Positions 8,013 through 17,474 of a stretch of 64,000 bases of DNA are shown here, one piece after another. The DNA is taken from NCBI RefSeq assembly GCF_016862375.1, contig NZ_BOMV01000007.1:310001-374000 (forward strand). The letters are read 5' to 3'. How positions within the stretch are numbered: the stretch's first letter is position 1; every line of letters begins with the position of its first letter. A program made the position numbers and the translations under genes. Source of the DNA: Paractinoplanes rishiriensis. Its GTDB lineage: Bacteria > Actinomycetota > Actinomycetes > Mycobacteriales > Micromonosporaceae. A model generated the notes under the pieces. That model worked only from the letters and a program-made list of their open reading frames with translations. It was not told the DNA's origin and did no database searches.

Positions 8013-9278
8013 TCACCTGCTGAAGATCGTGATCGGGTTGATGATGTCGGCGGTGACGGTCAGCAGGGTGAACGCGCCACCAATCAGGATGACCGCGTAC
8101 GTGACCGGCATCAGCTTGTAGTAGTCGACGCGGCCCGGATCGGGCTTCTTCAACCACGCGTAGAGCCACGATCTCACCCGTTCGAACCAGGCGATCGCGA
8201 TGTGCCCGCCGTCGACCGGCAGCAGCGGCAGCAGGTTGAAGATGCCGATGAACACGTTCAGCGAGATGAAGATGTTGAGGAACAGTTCGGGTACGCCGTG
8301 CTCGAGAGCCTCGCCACCGAGCCGGCTGGCACCCACCACGCTGATCGGGGTGTCCGGGTCACGCTCGGCGCCGGTCAGCGAGTTCCACAGGGCCGGCACC
8401 TTCTCCGGGATGCGGCCGAGCGCCTTGAACGTGTTTTCCACCAGGAACCAGCCGTAGTCGGCGGTGGCCGGGAACGCCTCGAGCACGTTGTATTTCAGGT
8501 TGCCCGGCACGCTGGTCACGTCCCAGCCGACGCCGAGCACCGCGACCTGAGCCGTGGCGCCGTTCTCGTCGGTGATCGGCTTGCGGTTCGCGGCGATCAG
8601 GTCGACCTGGGCGGTGGTGGTGACGCCGTCCCGCACATACTCGATGTCGACCGGGCCGGGCTGTCGCGCCCGGATCGTGTCGGTGAGCTGGCCGTAGGTG
8701 CCGACCGGGGCGCCGGCGATCTTGGTGATCAGGTCACCGTCGCGCAGGCCTGCCGCGTACGCCGGACCGGGCACCGAGCCGGCCTCGCCGGGCTGGCAGG
8801 CGTGGCCGTCGGCCGGGATCGTGATCCAGGTGCACTCGGACGCCGAGACGTGCGCCCGCTCCCGCAGCACGGCCTCGTCGGTCGTCGGGTAGTTGGTGTT
8901 CGGCAGGCCGATGGTCATCGCCGCCACCCAGGCGGCGGCCAGCGCCAGCATGAAGTGCGTGATCGAGCCCGCGGACATCACCACGGTCCGCTTCCAGACC
9001 GGGAACCGCCACATGGCGCGGTGCTGGTCCTCCGGGCGGACGTCGTCGTCCTGCGGGGTCATCCCGACGATCTTGCAAAAGCCGCCGAGCGGGATCGCCT
9101 TGAGGCCGTACTCGGTCTCGCCGCGCTGGAACGAGAAGATCGTCGGACCGAAGCCGACGAAGTACCGGGTGACCTTCATCCCGAAACGCTTCGCGGTGAT
9201 CATGTGGCCCAGCTCGTGCAGGCTCACCGAGATCAGGATGCACAGCGCGAACGCCGCCACTCCCACCCAGTACAGCAT
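8013..9278 (-). CDS. rip: Site-2 intramembrane metalloprotease (Rip/RseP)
   Basis: 421-residue S2P-family zinc protease that cuts membrane-embedded anti-sigma factors or similar substrates after a first cleavage. Seen: the catalytic HELGH at residues 21-25 in the first membrane helix, a PDZ-like domain in the middle ([20 protein letters not shown]), and the third zinc-ligand region [17 protein letters not shown]. The start codon overlaps the dxr stop by one base (TGATG), so translation is probably coupled. Length and position match mycobacterial Rip1. Confidence 0.94.
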   Translation of the reverse strand: MLYWVGVAAFALCILISVSLHELGHMITAKRFGMKVTRYFVGFGPTIFSFQRGETEYGLKAIPLGGFCKIVGMTPQDDDVRPEDQHRAMWRFPVWKRTVVMSAGSITHFMLALAAAWVAAMTIGLPNTNYPTTDEAVLRERAHVSASECTWITIPADGHACQPGEAGSVPGPAYAAGLRDGDLITKIAGAPVGTYGQLTDTIRARQPGPVDIEYVRDGVTTTAQVDLIAANRKPITDENGATAQVAVLGVGWDVTSVPGNLKYNVLEAFPATADYGWFLVENTFKALGRIPEKVPALWNSLTGAERDPDTPISVVGASRLGGEALEHGVPELFLNIFISLNVFIGIFNLLPLLPVDGGHIAIAWFERVRSWLYAWLKKPDPGRVDYYKLMPVTYAVILIGGAFTLLTVTADIINPITIFSR

Positions 9279-10477
9279 CAGGCTCCTTCGCCCTCAGTTG
9301 AGATCATCCGCTGTGCTTGGGCGCGCGCCCACGCCTCGGCGGCAAGCACTTCCTCGACGGTACTCGGCTCGGGAAAGTCCGGTGCCGCGGCCAGCACGCG
9401 TGCCAGCGTGTCGACGATGCCCAGAAAAGGTAGCCGACCGGACACGAAGGCGGCCACACACTCCTCGTTCGCGGCGTTGAAGATGGCCGGCCGGCAGTGC
9501 CCGGCCCGGCCCGCCTCCTTGGCCAGCTGGACCGCCGGGAAGGCCTCCTCGTCGAGCGGCCGCAGTTCCCAGTTGTGCGCCTCCCGCCAGTTCACCGCGG
9601 CGGCCGCACCAGGCACCCGCTCCGGCCAGGCCAGCGCCAGCGCGATCGGCAGCCGCATGTCCGGCGGGCTGGCCTGCGCCAGCGTCGACCCGTCGGCGAA
9701 CTCCACCATCGAGTGCAGCACCGACTGCGGGTGCACCATCACCTCGATGTCGTCGTACGCGATCCCGAAAAGCTCGTGCGCCTCGATCACCTCGAGCGCC
9801 TTGTTGACCATGGTGGCCGAGTTGATCGTGACCACCGGCCCCATGTCCCAGGTGGGATGCTTGAGCGCCTCCTCCGGGGTGACCCCGGCCAGTTCCTCGC
9901 GCCGCCGGCCGCGGAAGGCACCCCCGCTCGCGGTGAGGATGAGTTTCGTCACCTCGCCCGCCGAGCCGCCGCGCAGGCACTGGGCCAGCGCCGAGTGCTC
10001 CGAGTCGACCGGCACGATCTGCCCCGGTTTGGCCAGCCGGCGCACCAGCGGCCCGCCGGCCACCAGCGACTCCTTGTTGGCCAGCGCCAGCACCCGCCCC
10101 GCCTCCAGCGCGGCCAGCGTGGGCGCCAGCCCGAGACTGCCCACCACCCCGTTGAGCACCACGTCGGCCGGCCAGCGGGCCAGCTCGGTCATGGCGTCCG
10201 GGCCGGCCACGATCTTGGGGATCTTGAAGTCGCCGGTGGCGTACCCGCGCTGCTGCGCCTCGGCGTAGAAGGCGAGCTGCAGGTCCTGCACGGCGGTGGC
10301 CCGGGCCACCCCGACCACGTCCACCTCGAGGGCCAGCGCCTGCGCGGCGAGCAGTTCGACGTTGCCGCCGCCGGCACCGAGCGCCACCACCCGGAACCGG
10401 TCGGGGTTGCGGCGCACGATGTCGATGGCCTGGGTGCCGATGGAGCCCGTCGAGCCGAGCAGAACGAGGTCGCGCAT
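9278..10477 (-). CDS. dxr: 1-deoxy-D-xylulose 5-phosphate reductoisomerase
   Basis: 399 residues. Second step of the MEP pathway: NADPH-dependent conversion of DXP to MEP. Seen: the N-terminal dinucleotide motif [28 protein letters not shown], the substrate loop TASGGAFRG and the metal-site region [20 protein letters not shown]. The ATG at 10477 is chosen because the family starts here and GGAAG precedes it; upstream in-frame codons give Arg-rich sequence. First gene of the operon with rip and ispG. Confidence 0.97.
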   Translation of the reverse strand: MRDLVLLGSTGSIGTQAIDIVRRNPDRFRVVALGAGGGNVELLAAQALALEVDVVGVARATAVQDLQLAFYAEAQQRGYATGDFKIPKIVAGPDAMTELARWPADVVLNGVVGSLGLAPTLAALEAGRVLALANKESLVAGGPLVRRLAKPGQIVPVDSEHSALAQCLRGGSAGEVTKLILTASGGAFRGRRREELAGVTPEEALKHPTWDMGPVVTINSATMVNKALEVIEAHELFGIAYDDIEVMVHPQSVLHSMVEFADGSTLAQASPPDMRLPIALALAWPERVPGAAAAVNWREAHNWELRPLDEEAFPAVQLAKEAGRAGHCRPAIFNAANEECVAAFVSGRLPFLGIVDTLARVLAAAPDFPEPSTVEEVLAAEAWARAQAQRMISTEGEGA

Positions 10478-10514
10478 GCCGCCATCTTCCCGGACGCGGA
10501 CCAGCGGGCCGCGC

Positions 10515-10700
10515 TCAGTCCTCGTCGTCCAGCGGGCCGGCCGGATCAATCTCGAAGGCGAAGGGCTGGGTCATCCGGAACATCCCACCTGCCGCGGCGG
10601 CAACCACCGGCTGATATTCGCTGTCCACCAGTTCGTGGAGCACCATCGCCGGTACCCGATTACGGAATTCGACGCGCAGGAAAAAGGCACGCCGGCCGCC
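10515..10700 (-). pseudogene. Remnant of an Uma2-family nuclease gene (C-terminus only)
   Basis: Read leftwards, about 60 codons encode a convincing Uma2 C-terminus: FFLRVEF, then MVLHELVDSEYQPVVAAA, then [11 protein letters not shown] and a stop. An intact Uma2 protein is about 190 residues, as in the pair at 43.6-44.8 kb. The N-terminal two thirds are absent; upstream sequence is the yihY-like gene on the other strand. No start codon or ribosome site is evident. I conclude a decayed, truncated copy. Confidence 0.6.
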
Positions 10701-10737
10701 GACCTTGCCGTACTGCCGAGCGCCAATCGGCTCGGCC

Positions 10738-10759
10738 TGTGGATAAATGGGTATCCACA
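10738..10759. promoter_or_regulatory. Inverted pair of DnaA-box-like sites
   Basis: TGTGGATA, AATGGG, TATCCACA: perfect 8-bp arms with a 6-bp spacer. The left arm extends to TGTGGATAA, the reverse complement of the consensus DnaA box TTATCCACA. It ends 4 nt before the ATG of the yihY-like gene, so bound protein could control that gene. It may also titrate DnaA. Confidence 0.5.
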
Positions 10760-10763
10760 AACC

Positions 10764-11567
10764 ATGTTGCGATCTTTGCGCCGGATGGTGGCCGCGGCGT
10801 TCCGGCCGCTGCGCGGGCGGGACGTGGCGCTGCGGGCCGCCGCGGTCACGTTCTATGCCGGGATCGCCGTGGTGCCGATCGCGCTGCTGTCCGTCTGGGC
10901 CACCGGCTGGCTGGCCGGAGCCGATCGGGTGCGCCGGCTCACCGGGAACGCCATCGCGGCCCTGCCGGACGCCATCGGGGCACCGCGCGCGCTGTCCGCG
11001 CTGATCGAGGCCGGTCTTCAGCTCACGCCCGCGCTCGCACTGGCCAGCCTGCTCCCGGCCACCTTCTACGGCGAGGGGCTGCGCCGCGCGTTCCTGTCGC
11101 TGCACGAACCCGCCGGCGGGGACACCGCGGTCGGCTGGAAGGGCCGGCTGCTCTGGCTGCCGCTGCTCGCGGCCGCGCCGGCGCTGCTGCTGGCGATGTT
11201 GCTGGCGCTGCCCTCCACCAGCGGTCTGTGGCTACGCGGCGGCTGGTACTCGGTGTTCGGCGTGGTGCTCAGCTTCCTGGCCGCCTGGCTGGTGCTCACG
11301 CCGGTGGTGATCTGGGTTTTCCGGTACGTCGCACCGGGCCGCCCGGACTGGATCCCGACCGCCCTGATCGGCTCGTTCACCGCCGCGAACCTGTCCGGCT
11401 TCCTGCACGGCTTCGTGCTGTTCTGCTCGCTGCCGCTGGATTTGGGCCTGCCGTTCGGCGGCTTCACCGCAATCGGCGGCATGGTTGCGGTCGGGCTGTG
11501 GCTCTACCTGTTCCACGTCATCCTTCTGGCCGGGTACGCGGCCACGAGTTCTACCAGCCGGTCCTGA
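10764..11567 (+). CDS. YihY/BrkB-family inner membrane protein
   Basis: 267 residues with about six hydrophobic helices (ALRAAAVTFYAGIAVVPIAL; LTPALALASLLPATFYGEGL; LLWLPLLAAAPALLLAMLL; further segments to the C-terminus). Matches the YihY/BrkB family of polytopic membrane proteins, once misnamed ribonuclease BN, with no firmly established function. The start at ATG 10764 lies just behind an inverted DnaA-box-like repeat. No good Shine-Dalgarno is visible, so the message may be leaderless or weakly translated. Confidence 0.82.
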   Translation: MLRSLRRMVAAAFRPLRGRDVALRAAAVTFYAGIAVVPIALLSVWATGWLAGADRVRRLTGNAIAALPDAIGAPRALSALIEAGLQLTPALALASLLPATFYGEGLRRAFLSLHEPAGGDTAVGWKGRLLWLPLLAAAPALLLAMLLALPSTSGLWLRGGWYSVFGVVLSFLAAWLVLTPVVIWVFRYVAPGRPDWIPTALIGSFTAANLSGFLHGFVLFCSLPLDLGLPFGGFTAIGGMVAVGLWLYLFHVILLAGYAATSSTSRS

Positions 11568-11585
11568 GCGCTACGCTCGCTCGTC

Positions 11586-13169
11586 ATGACCACCATCCCC
11601 GCCCAGACCGACGTAGTGATCATCGGAGCCGGACACAACGGGCTCGTCTCCGCGATTCTGCTGGCCCGCGCCGGTCTCGACGTGGTCGTGCTCGAGGCCG
11701 CCGGTGTGCTGGGCGGCGCCACCCGCACCGAGCGGCCGTTCGCTAAGGTCCCCGGGCTGGGCCAGTCCACCGGCTCGTACCTGCTCGGCCTGATGCCCCC
11801 GGAGCTGCTGCGGACGCTTGACGTGGACATTCCGGTGCTGCGCCGCGACCCGCACTACTTCCTGCCCACGCCGGGTCCGGCCGGCTCGCCGTACCTGCTC
11901 TTCGGCCGCGACCGCGAGGCCACCCGCGCCCAGTTCGCGCAGTTCTTCTCGCCCCGCGACCTAGCCGCCGAGGAGCAACTGGCGGTCGAGATCGGCGCGC
12001 TCCGCTCCGACCTGGCGCCGGCCTGGCTGGAGGAACCGGGCAGCGTCGAGGACATCGCCGAACGCCACATCCGGCCGCAACTGCAAAGCACATTCATTGA
12101 CCTGGTACGCGGCTCCGTCGCCGACTATCTGGCCCGGTTCGGCTTCAAGAGCGAACTGCTGATGAGCATGTACGCCGTCACCGACGGCCTCTCCGGTCTG
12201 AACGCCGGCCCCGACGACCCCGGCACGGGCCACAACTTCCTGGTGCACAACATGTGCCGCCTGCCGGACGCCGACGGCACCTGGATGATCGCCGAGGGCG
12301 GGATGGGCACGGTGTCGCGGACTTTCGCGGACGCGGCCCGTCGCGCCGGCGCCCAGCTGTTCACCGACGCCGAGGTGGCTTCGGTCACGCTGGACGGCGG
12401 GGCGGCGAGCGGGGTCGAACTCGCGGACGGCCGGGCGGTGCGGGCCCGGGTCGTGCTGGGCAGCTGTGACCCGTACCGCCTCATGGAATTGGTCGCCCTG
12501 CCGCCCGCACTGACGTCACGGATGTCGGCCGTGAAGCGCACCGGCACGACCATGAAGGTCAACCTGGCCCTGCGCGACCTGCCGCGCTTCTCGTGCCTGC
12601 CGCCCGGCACGGCCGCACCGTTCGGCTCCACCATCCACCTGCTGCCGGGTTCGTCGGCGCTGGCCGGAACCGGCGGCGATTCCCCGATGGCGGCGCTGCG
12701 CGCGATGTGGGCCGAGGTGCAGGCGGGCTTGCTCCCGTCGGAGCCGACCATCGAGTGGTACCTGCACACCACCGTCGACCCGTCGCTGCAGGATGCCGAA
12801 GGACACCACTCGTCGGCGCTGTTCGTGCAGTCAGTGCCGTACGCGCCCGCGGGGACCACGTGGGAGGCGGCCCTGCCGGGCTACGTCGACCGGCTGCTGG
12901 AGATCTGCGACCGCTACGCTCCGGGCACGTCCTCGCTCGTCGCGGACGCCATGCCGCTGACGCCCCCGGGCATCGAAGAGCACTTCGGCATCACCGGCGG
13001 CCACATCCACCACGTCGACAACACGGTGGCCTTCAACGAGCGGATGCCCTACTTCACGGGGGTGGACGGGCTGTACGCGGGCTCGGCGGGAACGCACCCG
13101 GCGGGAAGCGTGATCGGGGCGGCCGGGCACAACGTGGCGCGGCGGATCCTGGCGGACATGGGGCGCTGA
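11586..13169 (+). CDS. FAD-dependent phytoene-desaturase-like oxidoreductase
   Basis: 527-residue flavoprotein of the CrtI/PYROXD2 type. The N-terminal dinucleotide fingerprint is VVIIGAGHNGLVSAILLARAG, with the acidic residue in VVVLEAAGVLGG. The second FAD site lies at the C-terminus (GLYAGSAGTHPAGSVIGAAG). It lies 18 nt downstream of the yihY-like gene on the same strand, with no carotenoid gene nearby. The annotation should therefore stay generic: a FAD/NAD(P)-dependent oxidoreductase of unknown substrate. Confidence 0.87.
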   Translation: MTTIPAQTDVVIIGAGHNGLVSAILLARAGLDVVVLEAAGVLGGATRTERPFAKVPGLGQSTGSYLLGLMPPELLRTLDVDIPVLRRDPHYFLPTPGPAGSPYLLFGRDREATRAQFAQFFSPRDLAAEEQLAVEIGALRSDLAPAWLEEPGSVEDIAERHIRPQLQSTFIDLVRGSVADYLARFGFKSELLMSMYAVTDGLSGLNAGPDDPGTGHNFLVHNMCRLPDADGTWMIAEGGMGTVSRTFADAARRAGAQLFTDAEVASVTLDGGAASGVELADGRAVRARVVLGSCDPYRLMELVALPPALTSRMSAVKRTGTTMKVNLALRDLPRFSCLPPGTAAPFGSTIHLLPGSSALAGTGGDSPMAALRAMWAEVQAGLLPSEPTIEWYLHTTVDPSLQDAEGHHSSALFVQSVPYAPAGTTWEAALPGYVDRLLEICDRYAPGTSSLVADAMPLTPPGIEEHFGITGGHIHHVDNTVAFNERMPYFTGVDGLYAGSAGTHPAGSVIGAAGHNVARRILADMGR

Positions 13170-13242
13170 GGGAGATCAGGCTGGTCGCGGGCGAGGCTTC
13201 GACAAGATCGCGGTGGGGTGGTGCTGCCCGAACAGGGCGGGG

Positions 13243-14805
13243 CTACTGCTCGGGGGTTTTCGAGGCTCGGATCTTGTGGCCCACGCTGGTCAGGCAGCGG
13301 CCGCTTGGCAGGTCGAACTTCCAGCCGTGCAGCTGGCAGGTCAGGACGTTGCCGTCGACGATGCCGAAGCGGCTCAGGTCGGCCTTCAGGTGGGGGCAGC
13401 GGCGCTGCACCGTCCAGCCGCCGAACTGGGTGTCCTCGGACTCCTCGGCCTTCTCGTGTTCGTCGTACCAGCCCTCGGCGTACTGCAGGCGCTCCTCGGA
13501 CAGGCACTTGAAGAACGCGTACACGAACTCGTTGTATTGGCCGATCCTGGCCGCGGAGAAGCGGCAGGACAGGAACAGCGAGTTGACCCAGTCACCCTCG
13601 TCGATATGGATCAGGTGTTCGATCAGGGCGCGGCCGGTCTTGAAGCGGTAGCGGACCTTTTCGTCGGCGTACGGGCGCACCTGTTTGCCGGGGAAGTCGA
13701 CCACGATCGACTCGACGATCTCGCCGTGCGGGCCGTCGGTGTCCGTGAGGTCGAAGCGGACCGGGCCGCCGATGCCCTCGGCCATGTAGATGGACTCCTC
13801 GAGCAGCGGCTCGATGCGCTTCTTGAGCTCGCCCAGCACGTCGATCTCGGGGTGCCGCCAGGAGGCCTTCTCGGCCGCGATGATCGGGGCCTTGCGGGCG
13901 CGCATCTCCTCGAGGTGGGCCTGCTTGTTGGCAAAAAAATCATCAACGGGTACGGGGTGCGTGGTCGTCGCCTCGCCGGCGGCCGTCAGCGTGGTCGCCG
14001 AGCCGGGGAGCAGCACGATGCCGTTGGTGCCGCCGGCCTTCGCGTACTCGGCCATGAAAACCGACTGGTCCGGGAAGATGTTGCCCTCGTCGCCGAAGAT
14101 GTCGTTGAACTGCCACAGCTCGTCGTCGAGGAAGCAGGGCGGCCCGGCGATCGGGAAGACGTGGTCGGCCCTGAGGTCGTCGATGTAGCGCCAGGTGCGG
14201 TCGAACTGGCGGTCCCGTTTCTGCTTGCCGAACGCCGTCTTGGCCGCGTCCGGCAGCTCGTAGACCATCGGGTACCAGATCGCGCCGGAGAACTGGAGCA
14301 TGTGCGCGTGCACGTGGCCCAGCTCCGCGAACGTGCTCAGGTCGGTGGGGCGGGCGTCGTTCTGGTTGAGCACCCGGATGCCGTCGTACTCCACCCAGAG
14401 CGACGAGTCGCCGATCGGGCCGTCGGTGGGGCTGATCAGCGCCTGGATCATCACCTTGAGGCCGCCGTCGAGCTCGTGCACCTCGTTCGACCTGGTCTTG
14501 AGGAAGCTGGTGAAGCCCAGTTCGCGCAGCTCGTCCTCGAGCTGGCTGGTCGGGTACTCGGGCAGCAGGACGGTGGCCTTCTTGCTGATGAAGCGCTTGA
14601 GGTGCTCGGCGTCGAAGTGGTCGCGGTGCAGGTGCGAGACGTACAGGTAATCGACGTTGCCGAGGGTCTCCCAGTCGAGCTGCGAGTTGTCGGGGAACGG
14701 GAACCACGAGGCGAAATAGGCCGGGTTGACCCACGGGTCGCACAGAATGCTGCCGGCGGCCGTGTCGATCCGCATGCTCGCGTGCCCCGTGCCCGTGATC
14801 CGCAC
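13243..14805 (-). CDS. Metallo-beta-lactamase-fold protein with C-terminal Rieske domain
   Basis: 520 residues. The N-terminal UlaG-like MBL domain carries the metal motif HLHRDHFD (residues about 58-66). The C-terminal about 110 residues form a Rieske [2Fe-2S] domain: CPH, 17 residues, CQLH. The architecture suggests a redox-coupled metallohydrolase or oxygenase acting on a small molecule; the substrate is unknown. Start: ATG at 14805 gives MRITGTGHASMRI, a standard MBL first strand. Convergent with the flavoprotein gene, 73 nt away. Confidence 0.85.
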   Translation of the reverse strand: MRITGTGHASMRIDTAAGSILCDPWVNPAYFASWFPFPDNSQLDWETLGNVDYLYVSHLHRDHFDAEHLKRFISKKATVLLPEYPTSQLEDELRELGFTSFLKTRSNEVHELDGGLKVMIQALISPTDGPIGDSSLWVEYDGIRVLNQNDARPTDLSTFAELGHVHAHMLQFSGAIWYPMVYELPDAAKTAFGKQKRDRQFDRTWRYIDDLRADHVFPIAGPPCFLDDELWQFNDIFGDEGNIFPDQSVFMAEYAKAGGTNGIVLLPGSATTLTAAGEATTTHPVPVDDFFANKQAHLEEMRARKAPIIAAEKASWRHPEIDVLGELKKRIEPLLEESIYMAEGIGGPVRFDLTDTDGPHGEIVESIVVDFPGKQVRPYADEKVRYRFKTGRALIEHLIHIDEGDWVNSLFLSCRFSAARIGQYNEFVYAFFKCLSEERLQYAEGWYDEHEKAEESEDTQFGGWTVQRRCPHLKADLSRFGIVDGNVLTCQLHGWKFDLPSGRCLTSVGHKIRASKTPEQ

Positions 14806-14932
14806 CGTTGTTCCTCCCTCAGGCGTGTGCCAAGCCGTATCGAAGGTACCGGGTGCGGGTTGGTGGCTTGCGTGCGGAGCCGCCGTGCGAGACTTGACGG
14901 GACTGAGATCGCCTTCGAGGGAGGACTTCGGC

Positions 14933-15166
14933 GTGTCTGCGGAACAAGATCCGGTCTACGCTCCGGACCAGCTCAAGCCGGGCAACCGGAAGTGGGCCCG
15001 CCGGGGGGCGCTCGGCTCGGCCATCGTGATGCTGTCGTTCTTCTGGGGCAACCACCAGGGCAACACCGAAAACGTGTGGCTCGTGGTGTGCGCGCTCGGC
15101 CTGATCGCCGTCGTGGTCGGCGACGCGGTGCTGCGGCGTAACGGGCTCAAGCCCAACGACCAGTAA
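14933..15166 (+). CDS. DUF2631 small membrane protein
   Basis: 77 residues with two predicted membrane helices (GSAIVMLSFFWGNHQ and VWLVVCALGLIAVVVGDAVL) and a basic tail RRNGLKPN. Matches the actinobacterial DUF2631 family, often found near dxr. Function unknown. GTG at 14933 is chosen because GAGGGAGG stands 8 nt upstream; the protein then begins MSAEQDPVYAPDQ. A bidirectional terminator follows. Confidence 0.82.
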   Translation: MSAEQDPVYAPDQLKPGNRKWARRGALGSAIVMLSFFWGNHQGNTENVWLVVCALGLIAVVVGDAVLRRNGLKPNDQ

Positions 15167-15179
15167 GGCCGGCAAGCAG

Positions 15180-15206
15180 AAAGGCCCGCTTTCGCGGGCC
15201 TTTTGC
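15180..15206 (+). terminator. Bidirectional terminator
   Basis: AAAGGCCCGC, TTTC loop, GCGGGCCTTTT. The strong 10-bp stem has a T-run on one side and an A-run on the other, so it can end both the DUF2631 transcript and the leftward divIVA-like transcript, whose stop lies 13 nt away. Confidence 0.9.
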
Positions 15207-15218
15207 GTTTCTGCAGGG

Positions 15219-16235
15219 TCAGCGGCGACGCAGCAGGATGTCTTTCACCTCGCGCAGGGCGGCGTCCACCTCGGCCTCGAAATAACCACCGGGCACCAGA
15301 CCGAACTGCAACATGTCCAGCTCATTTTCCGGTACGGGCATCGGCCCGCGCCCGGTCATCGCCTGGAGGATGCTCTCGAACAGGCGGTCGACCTGCATGG
15401 GGTCGTAGCCGCTGCCGAACCGCCGGGGCTGGAACGTGCGGCGCAGCTGGTCGACCCGGTAGAGCTCGCCGCCCGGCTCGCCCATCGGCGGCGGCAGCTG
15501 GGGCTGCTGCTGGCCGTAGCCCATCGGCGGGGCGCTCATCGGCGCGCCCGGCATCGGCGGCGCGCTCATCGGCGCGCCGTAGCCGCCGCGGGGGTCGGGG
15601 TCGCGCTGCGGCATGCGGATCTCGGCGGTCATGTCGGTCTTGCCGTGCCGGCCCGCTTCGAAACCGTCGAACCCGCTGGGGTCGTACCCACCGGTGTCGT
15701 ATCCGGGCGGCGGTCCGGGACGCTGCGGGAGTTGCTGCTGGGGCTGCTGTTGCCCGTACGGCGAAGGCTCGTCGTACCGGCCGTAGGGGTCGTTGGCCGA
15801 CATGCCGCGCGGCGGCATCTGCTGCGGCTGCATCCGCTCCTCGCGCATCGGGGCCGGCAGCCGCTCGGTGGGCGGCGCCATCCGACCGGCCGGGGAAGCG
15901 CCCATGCCGCTCATGCCGCGCTGCTGGCCACCGGCGCTGAGGCCGCCGCGCATCGAGTCGCGCATCGGATCGGGTGCCGGCGGGCGGCCGCCCCGGTCCT
16001 CGAGCTCGGCCAGCTGCCGCTCGACCCGGTCGAGGTGAAGGTCGACCTGCCACTCGTCGTATCCACCGAAGCGGACCCGGAAGACGACGTCGTGCACCTC
16101 CTGCGCGCCGACCGGCGGACCGACCGGCTCACCGGCCAGGGTGGCCTCGACACGGTCCAGGAAGCTGTCGACCTCGTCGACCTTGTAGCCGCGCCGCAAC
16201 GCACGCCGCCGGAAACGCTGCCCCTGACTCGTCAC
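15219..16235 (-). CDS. DivIVA-domain protein with repeated motifs
   Basis: 338 residues. Three DivIVA-like motifs are visible: FRRRALRRGYKVDEVDSFLD (near residue 10), FRVRFGGYDEWQVDLHLDRV (near residue 50) and RRFGSGYDPMQVDRLFESI (near residue 275). The first two are separated from the third by a long Gln/Pro/Gly/Met-rich linker. The family marks cell poles and septa and organises growth and division; this architecture suggests a cytoplasmic scaffold rather than canonical Wag31, which has long coiled coils. GTG at 16235 is supported by GGGAG 7 nt upstream; the longer open frame overlaps rlmN. Confidence 0.8.
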   Translation of the reverse strand: MTSQGQRFRRRALRRGYKVDEVDSFLDRVEATLAGEPVGPPVGAQEVHDVVFRVRFGGYDEWQVDLHLDRVERQLAELEDRGGRPPAPDPMRDSMRGGLSAGGQQRGMSGMGASPAGRMAPPTERLPAPMREERMQPQQMPPRGMSANDPYGRYDEPSPYGQQQPQQQLPQRPGPPPGYDTGGYDPSGFDGFEAGRHGKTDMTAEIRMPQRDPDPRGGYGAPMSAPPMPGAPMSAPPMGYGQQQPQLPPPMGEPGGELYRVDQLRRTFQPRRFGSGYDPMQVDRLFESILQAMTGRGPMPVPENELDMLQFGLVPGGYFEAEVDAALREVKDILLRRR

Positions 16236-16272
16236 AACGTCTCCCACTCCGCTCGCTGGGACCTGCGCCCAG

Positions 16273-17448
16273 TCACTGTGCCACCTCCGCGCCGGCGGCG
16301 CCCCCTGCGCTCGCCTCCGTGAGCTCTCCCGCGGCCAGCTGGCCGCACGCACCGTCGATCTCCCGTCCCCGGGTGTCGCGGACCGTCGTCGCCACGCCGG
16401 CGTCTCGCAGCCGGCGGACGAACTCGCGCTCGACCGGTTTCGGACTCGCATCCCACTTGCTGCCCGGGGTGGGGTTCAGCGGGATGAGATTCACGTGCGC
16501 CAGCTTGCCGTGCAGCAGCCTGCCCAGCAGGTCGGCACGCCAGGGTTGATCGTTGACGTCCCTGATCAGGGCGTACTCGATCGAAATCCGGCGTCCGGTC
16601 TGCGCCGCGTAGTGGAACGCGGCATCGAGCACCTCGGCCACCTTCCAGCGCTGGTTGACGGGCACTAGCTCATCGCGCAGATCATCATCGGGGGCGTGCA
16701 GGGACAGCGCAAGGGTCACAGACAGCTCTTCCGCGGTCAACCTTCGCATGGCGGGCACGAGACCCACGGTGGAGACGGTTATGTGCCGTTGCGAAAGCCC
16801 CAGACCCTCCGGCGCGGGCGCGGTGAGCCGCCGCACCGCATCGATCACGCGCGGGTAGTTGGCCAGGGGCTCACCCATACCCATGAATACCACCCGGGAC
16901 AGCCGCGGGGGTGATCCGGTGACCGCGCCCGAGGCGGCCACGCCAGCCAGATAGACCGCCTGGTCGACGATCTCGGCGACCGAGAGATTGCGGGTCAGGC
17001 CCTGCTGGCCGGTGGCGCAGAACGGGCAGGCCATGCCGCAGCCGGCCTGGCTGGAGATGCAGGCCGTCACCCGATCGGGGTAGCCCATCAGCACGCTCTC
17101 GACCAGGGCGCCGTCGTGCAGCCGCCACAGCGTCTTGCGGGTCGCACCGTCGTCGCAGGCCAGCTCGCGGACTCCGGTGAGCAGGGTGGGCAGCAGGTCG
17201 CCGGAGAGCCGCTCGCGGGACGCCGCGGGCAGGTCGGTCATCAGGTCGACGTCGCGGACCAGGCGCCCGAAGTAGTGCGTGGAGAGCTGCTTGGCGCGGA
17301 ACGCCGGCTCACCGAGCGTGGTGACGGCCGCCTGACGGCCGGCGAGGTCGAGGTCGGCGAGATGCCGCGGGGGCATCGCCGGACGGCGCCGGGTGGGTAC
17401 CGCGTCGGGCTGGTCGGGGCTGGTCGGGATGACCGGAAGAGTCGTCAT
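16273..17448 (-). CDS. rlmN: Dual-specificity 23S rRNA/tRNA A2503/A37 methyltransferase
   Basis: Radical-SAM enzyme that makes 2-methyladenosine in 23S rRNA (A2503) and in some tRNAs. 391 residues. The cluster motif C-x3-C-x2-C is present in [29 protein letters not shown] and the C-terminal catalytic cysteine in [15 protein letters not shown] are also seen. Start: ATG 17448. An alternative GTG at 17478 overlaps the cdsA stop as GTGA and would add 10 residues through translational coupling. It lies in the cdsA-frr-pyrH-tsf-rpsB gene line. Confidence 0.95.
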   Translation of the reverse strand: MTTLPVIPTSPDQPDAVPTRRRPAMPPRHLADLDLAGRQAAVTTLGEPAFRAKQLSTHYFGRLVRDVDLMTDLPAASRERLSGDLLPTLLTGVRELACDDGATRKTLWRLHDGALVESVLMGYPDRVTACISSQAGCGMACPFCATGQQGLTRNLSVAEIVDQAVYLAGVAASGAVTGSPPRLSRVVFMGMGEPLANYPRVIDAVRRLTAPAPEGLGLSQRHITVSTVGLVPAMRRLTAEELSVTLALSLHAPDDDLRDELVPVNQRWKVAEVLDAAFHYAAQTGRRISIEYALIRDVNDQPWRADLLGRLLHGKLAHVNLIPLNPTPGSKWDASPKPVEREFVRRLRDAGVATTVRDTRGREIDGACGQLAAGELTEASAGGAAGAEVAQ

Positions 17449-17474
17449 AGCGTATCCAGTCTCCCACGCCTCGC

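Noticed and set aside
11586..13169. Carotenoid phytoene desaturase
   Set aside because: CrtI-like flavoprotein only; no crtB/crtE or other carotenoid gene adjacent.
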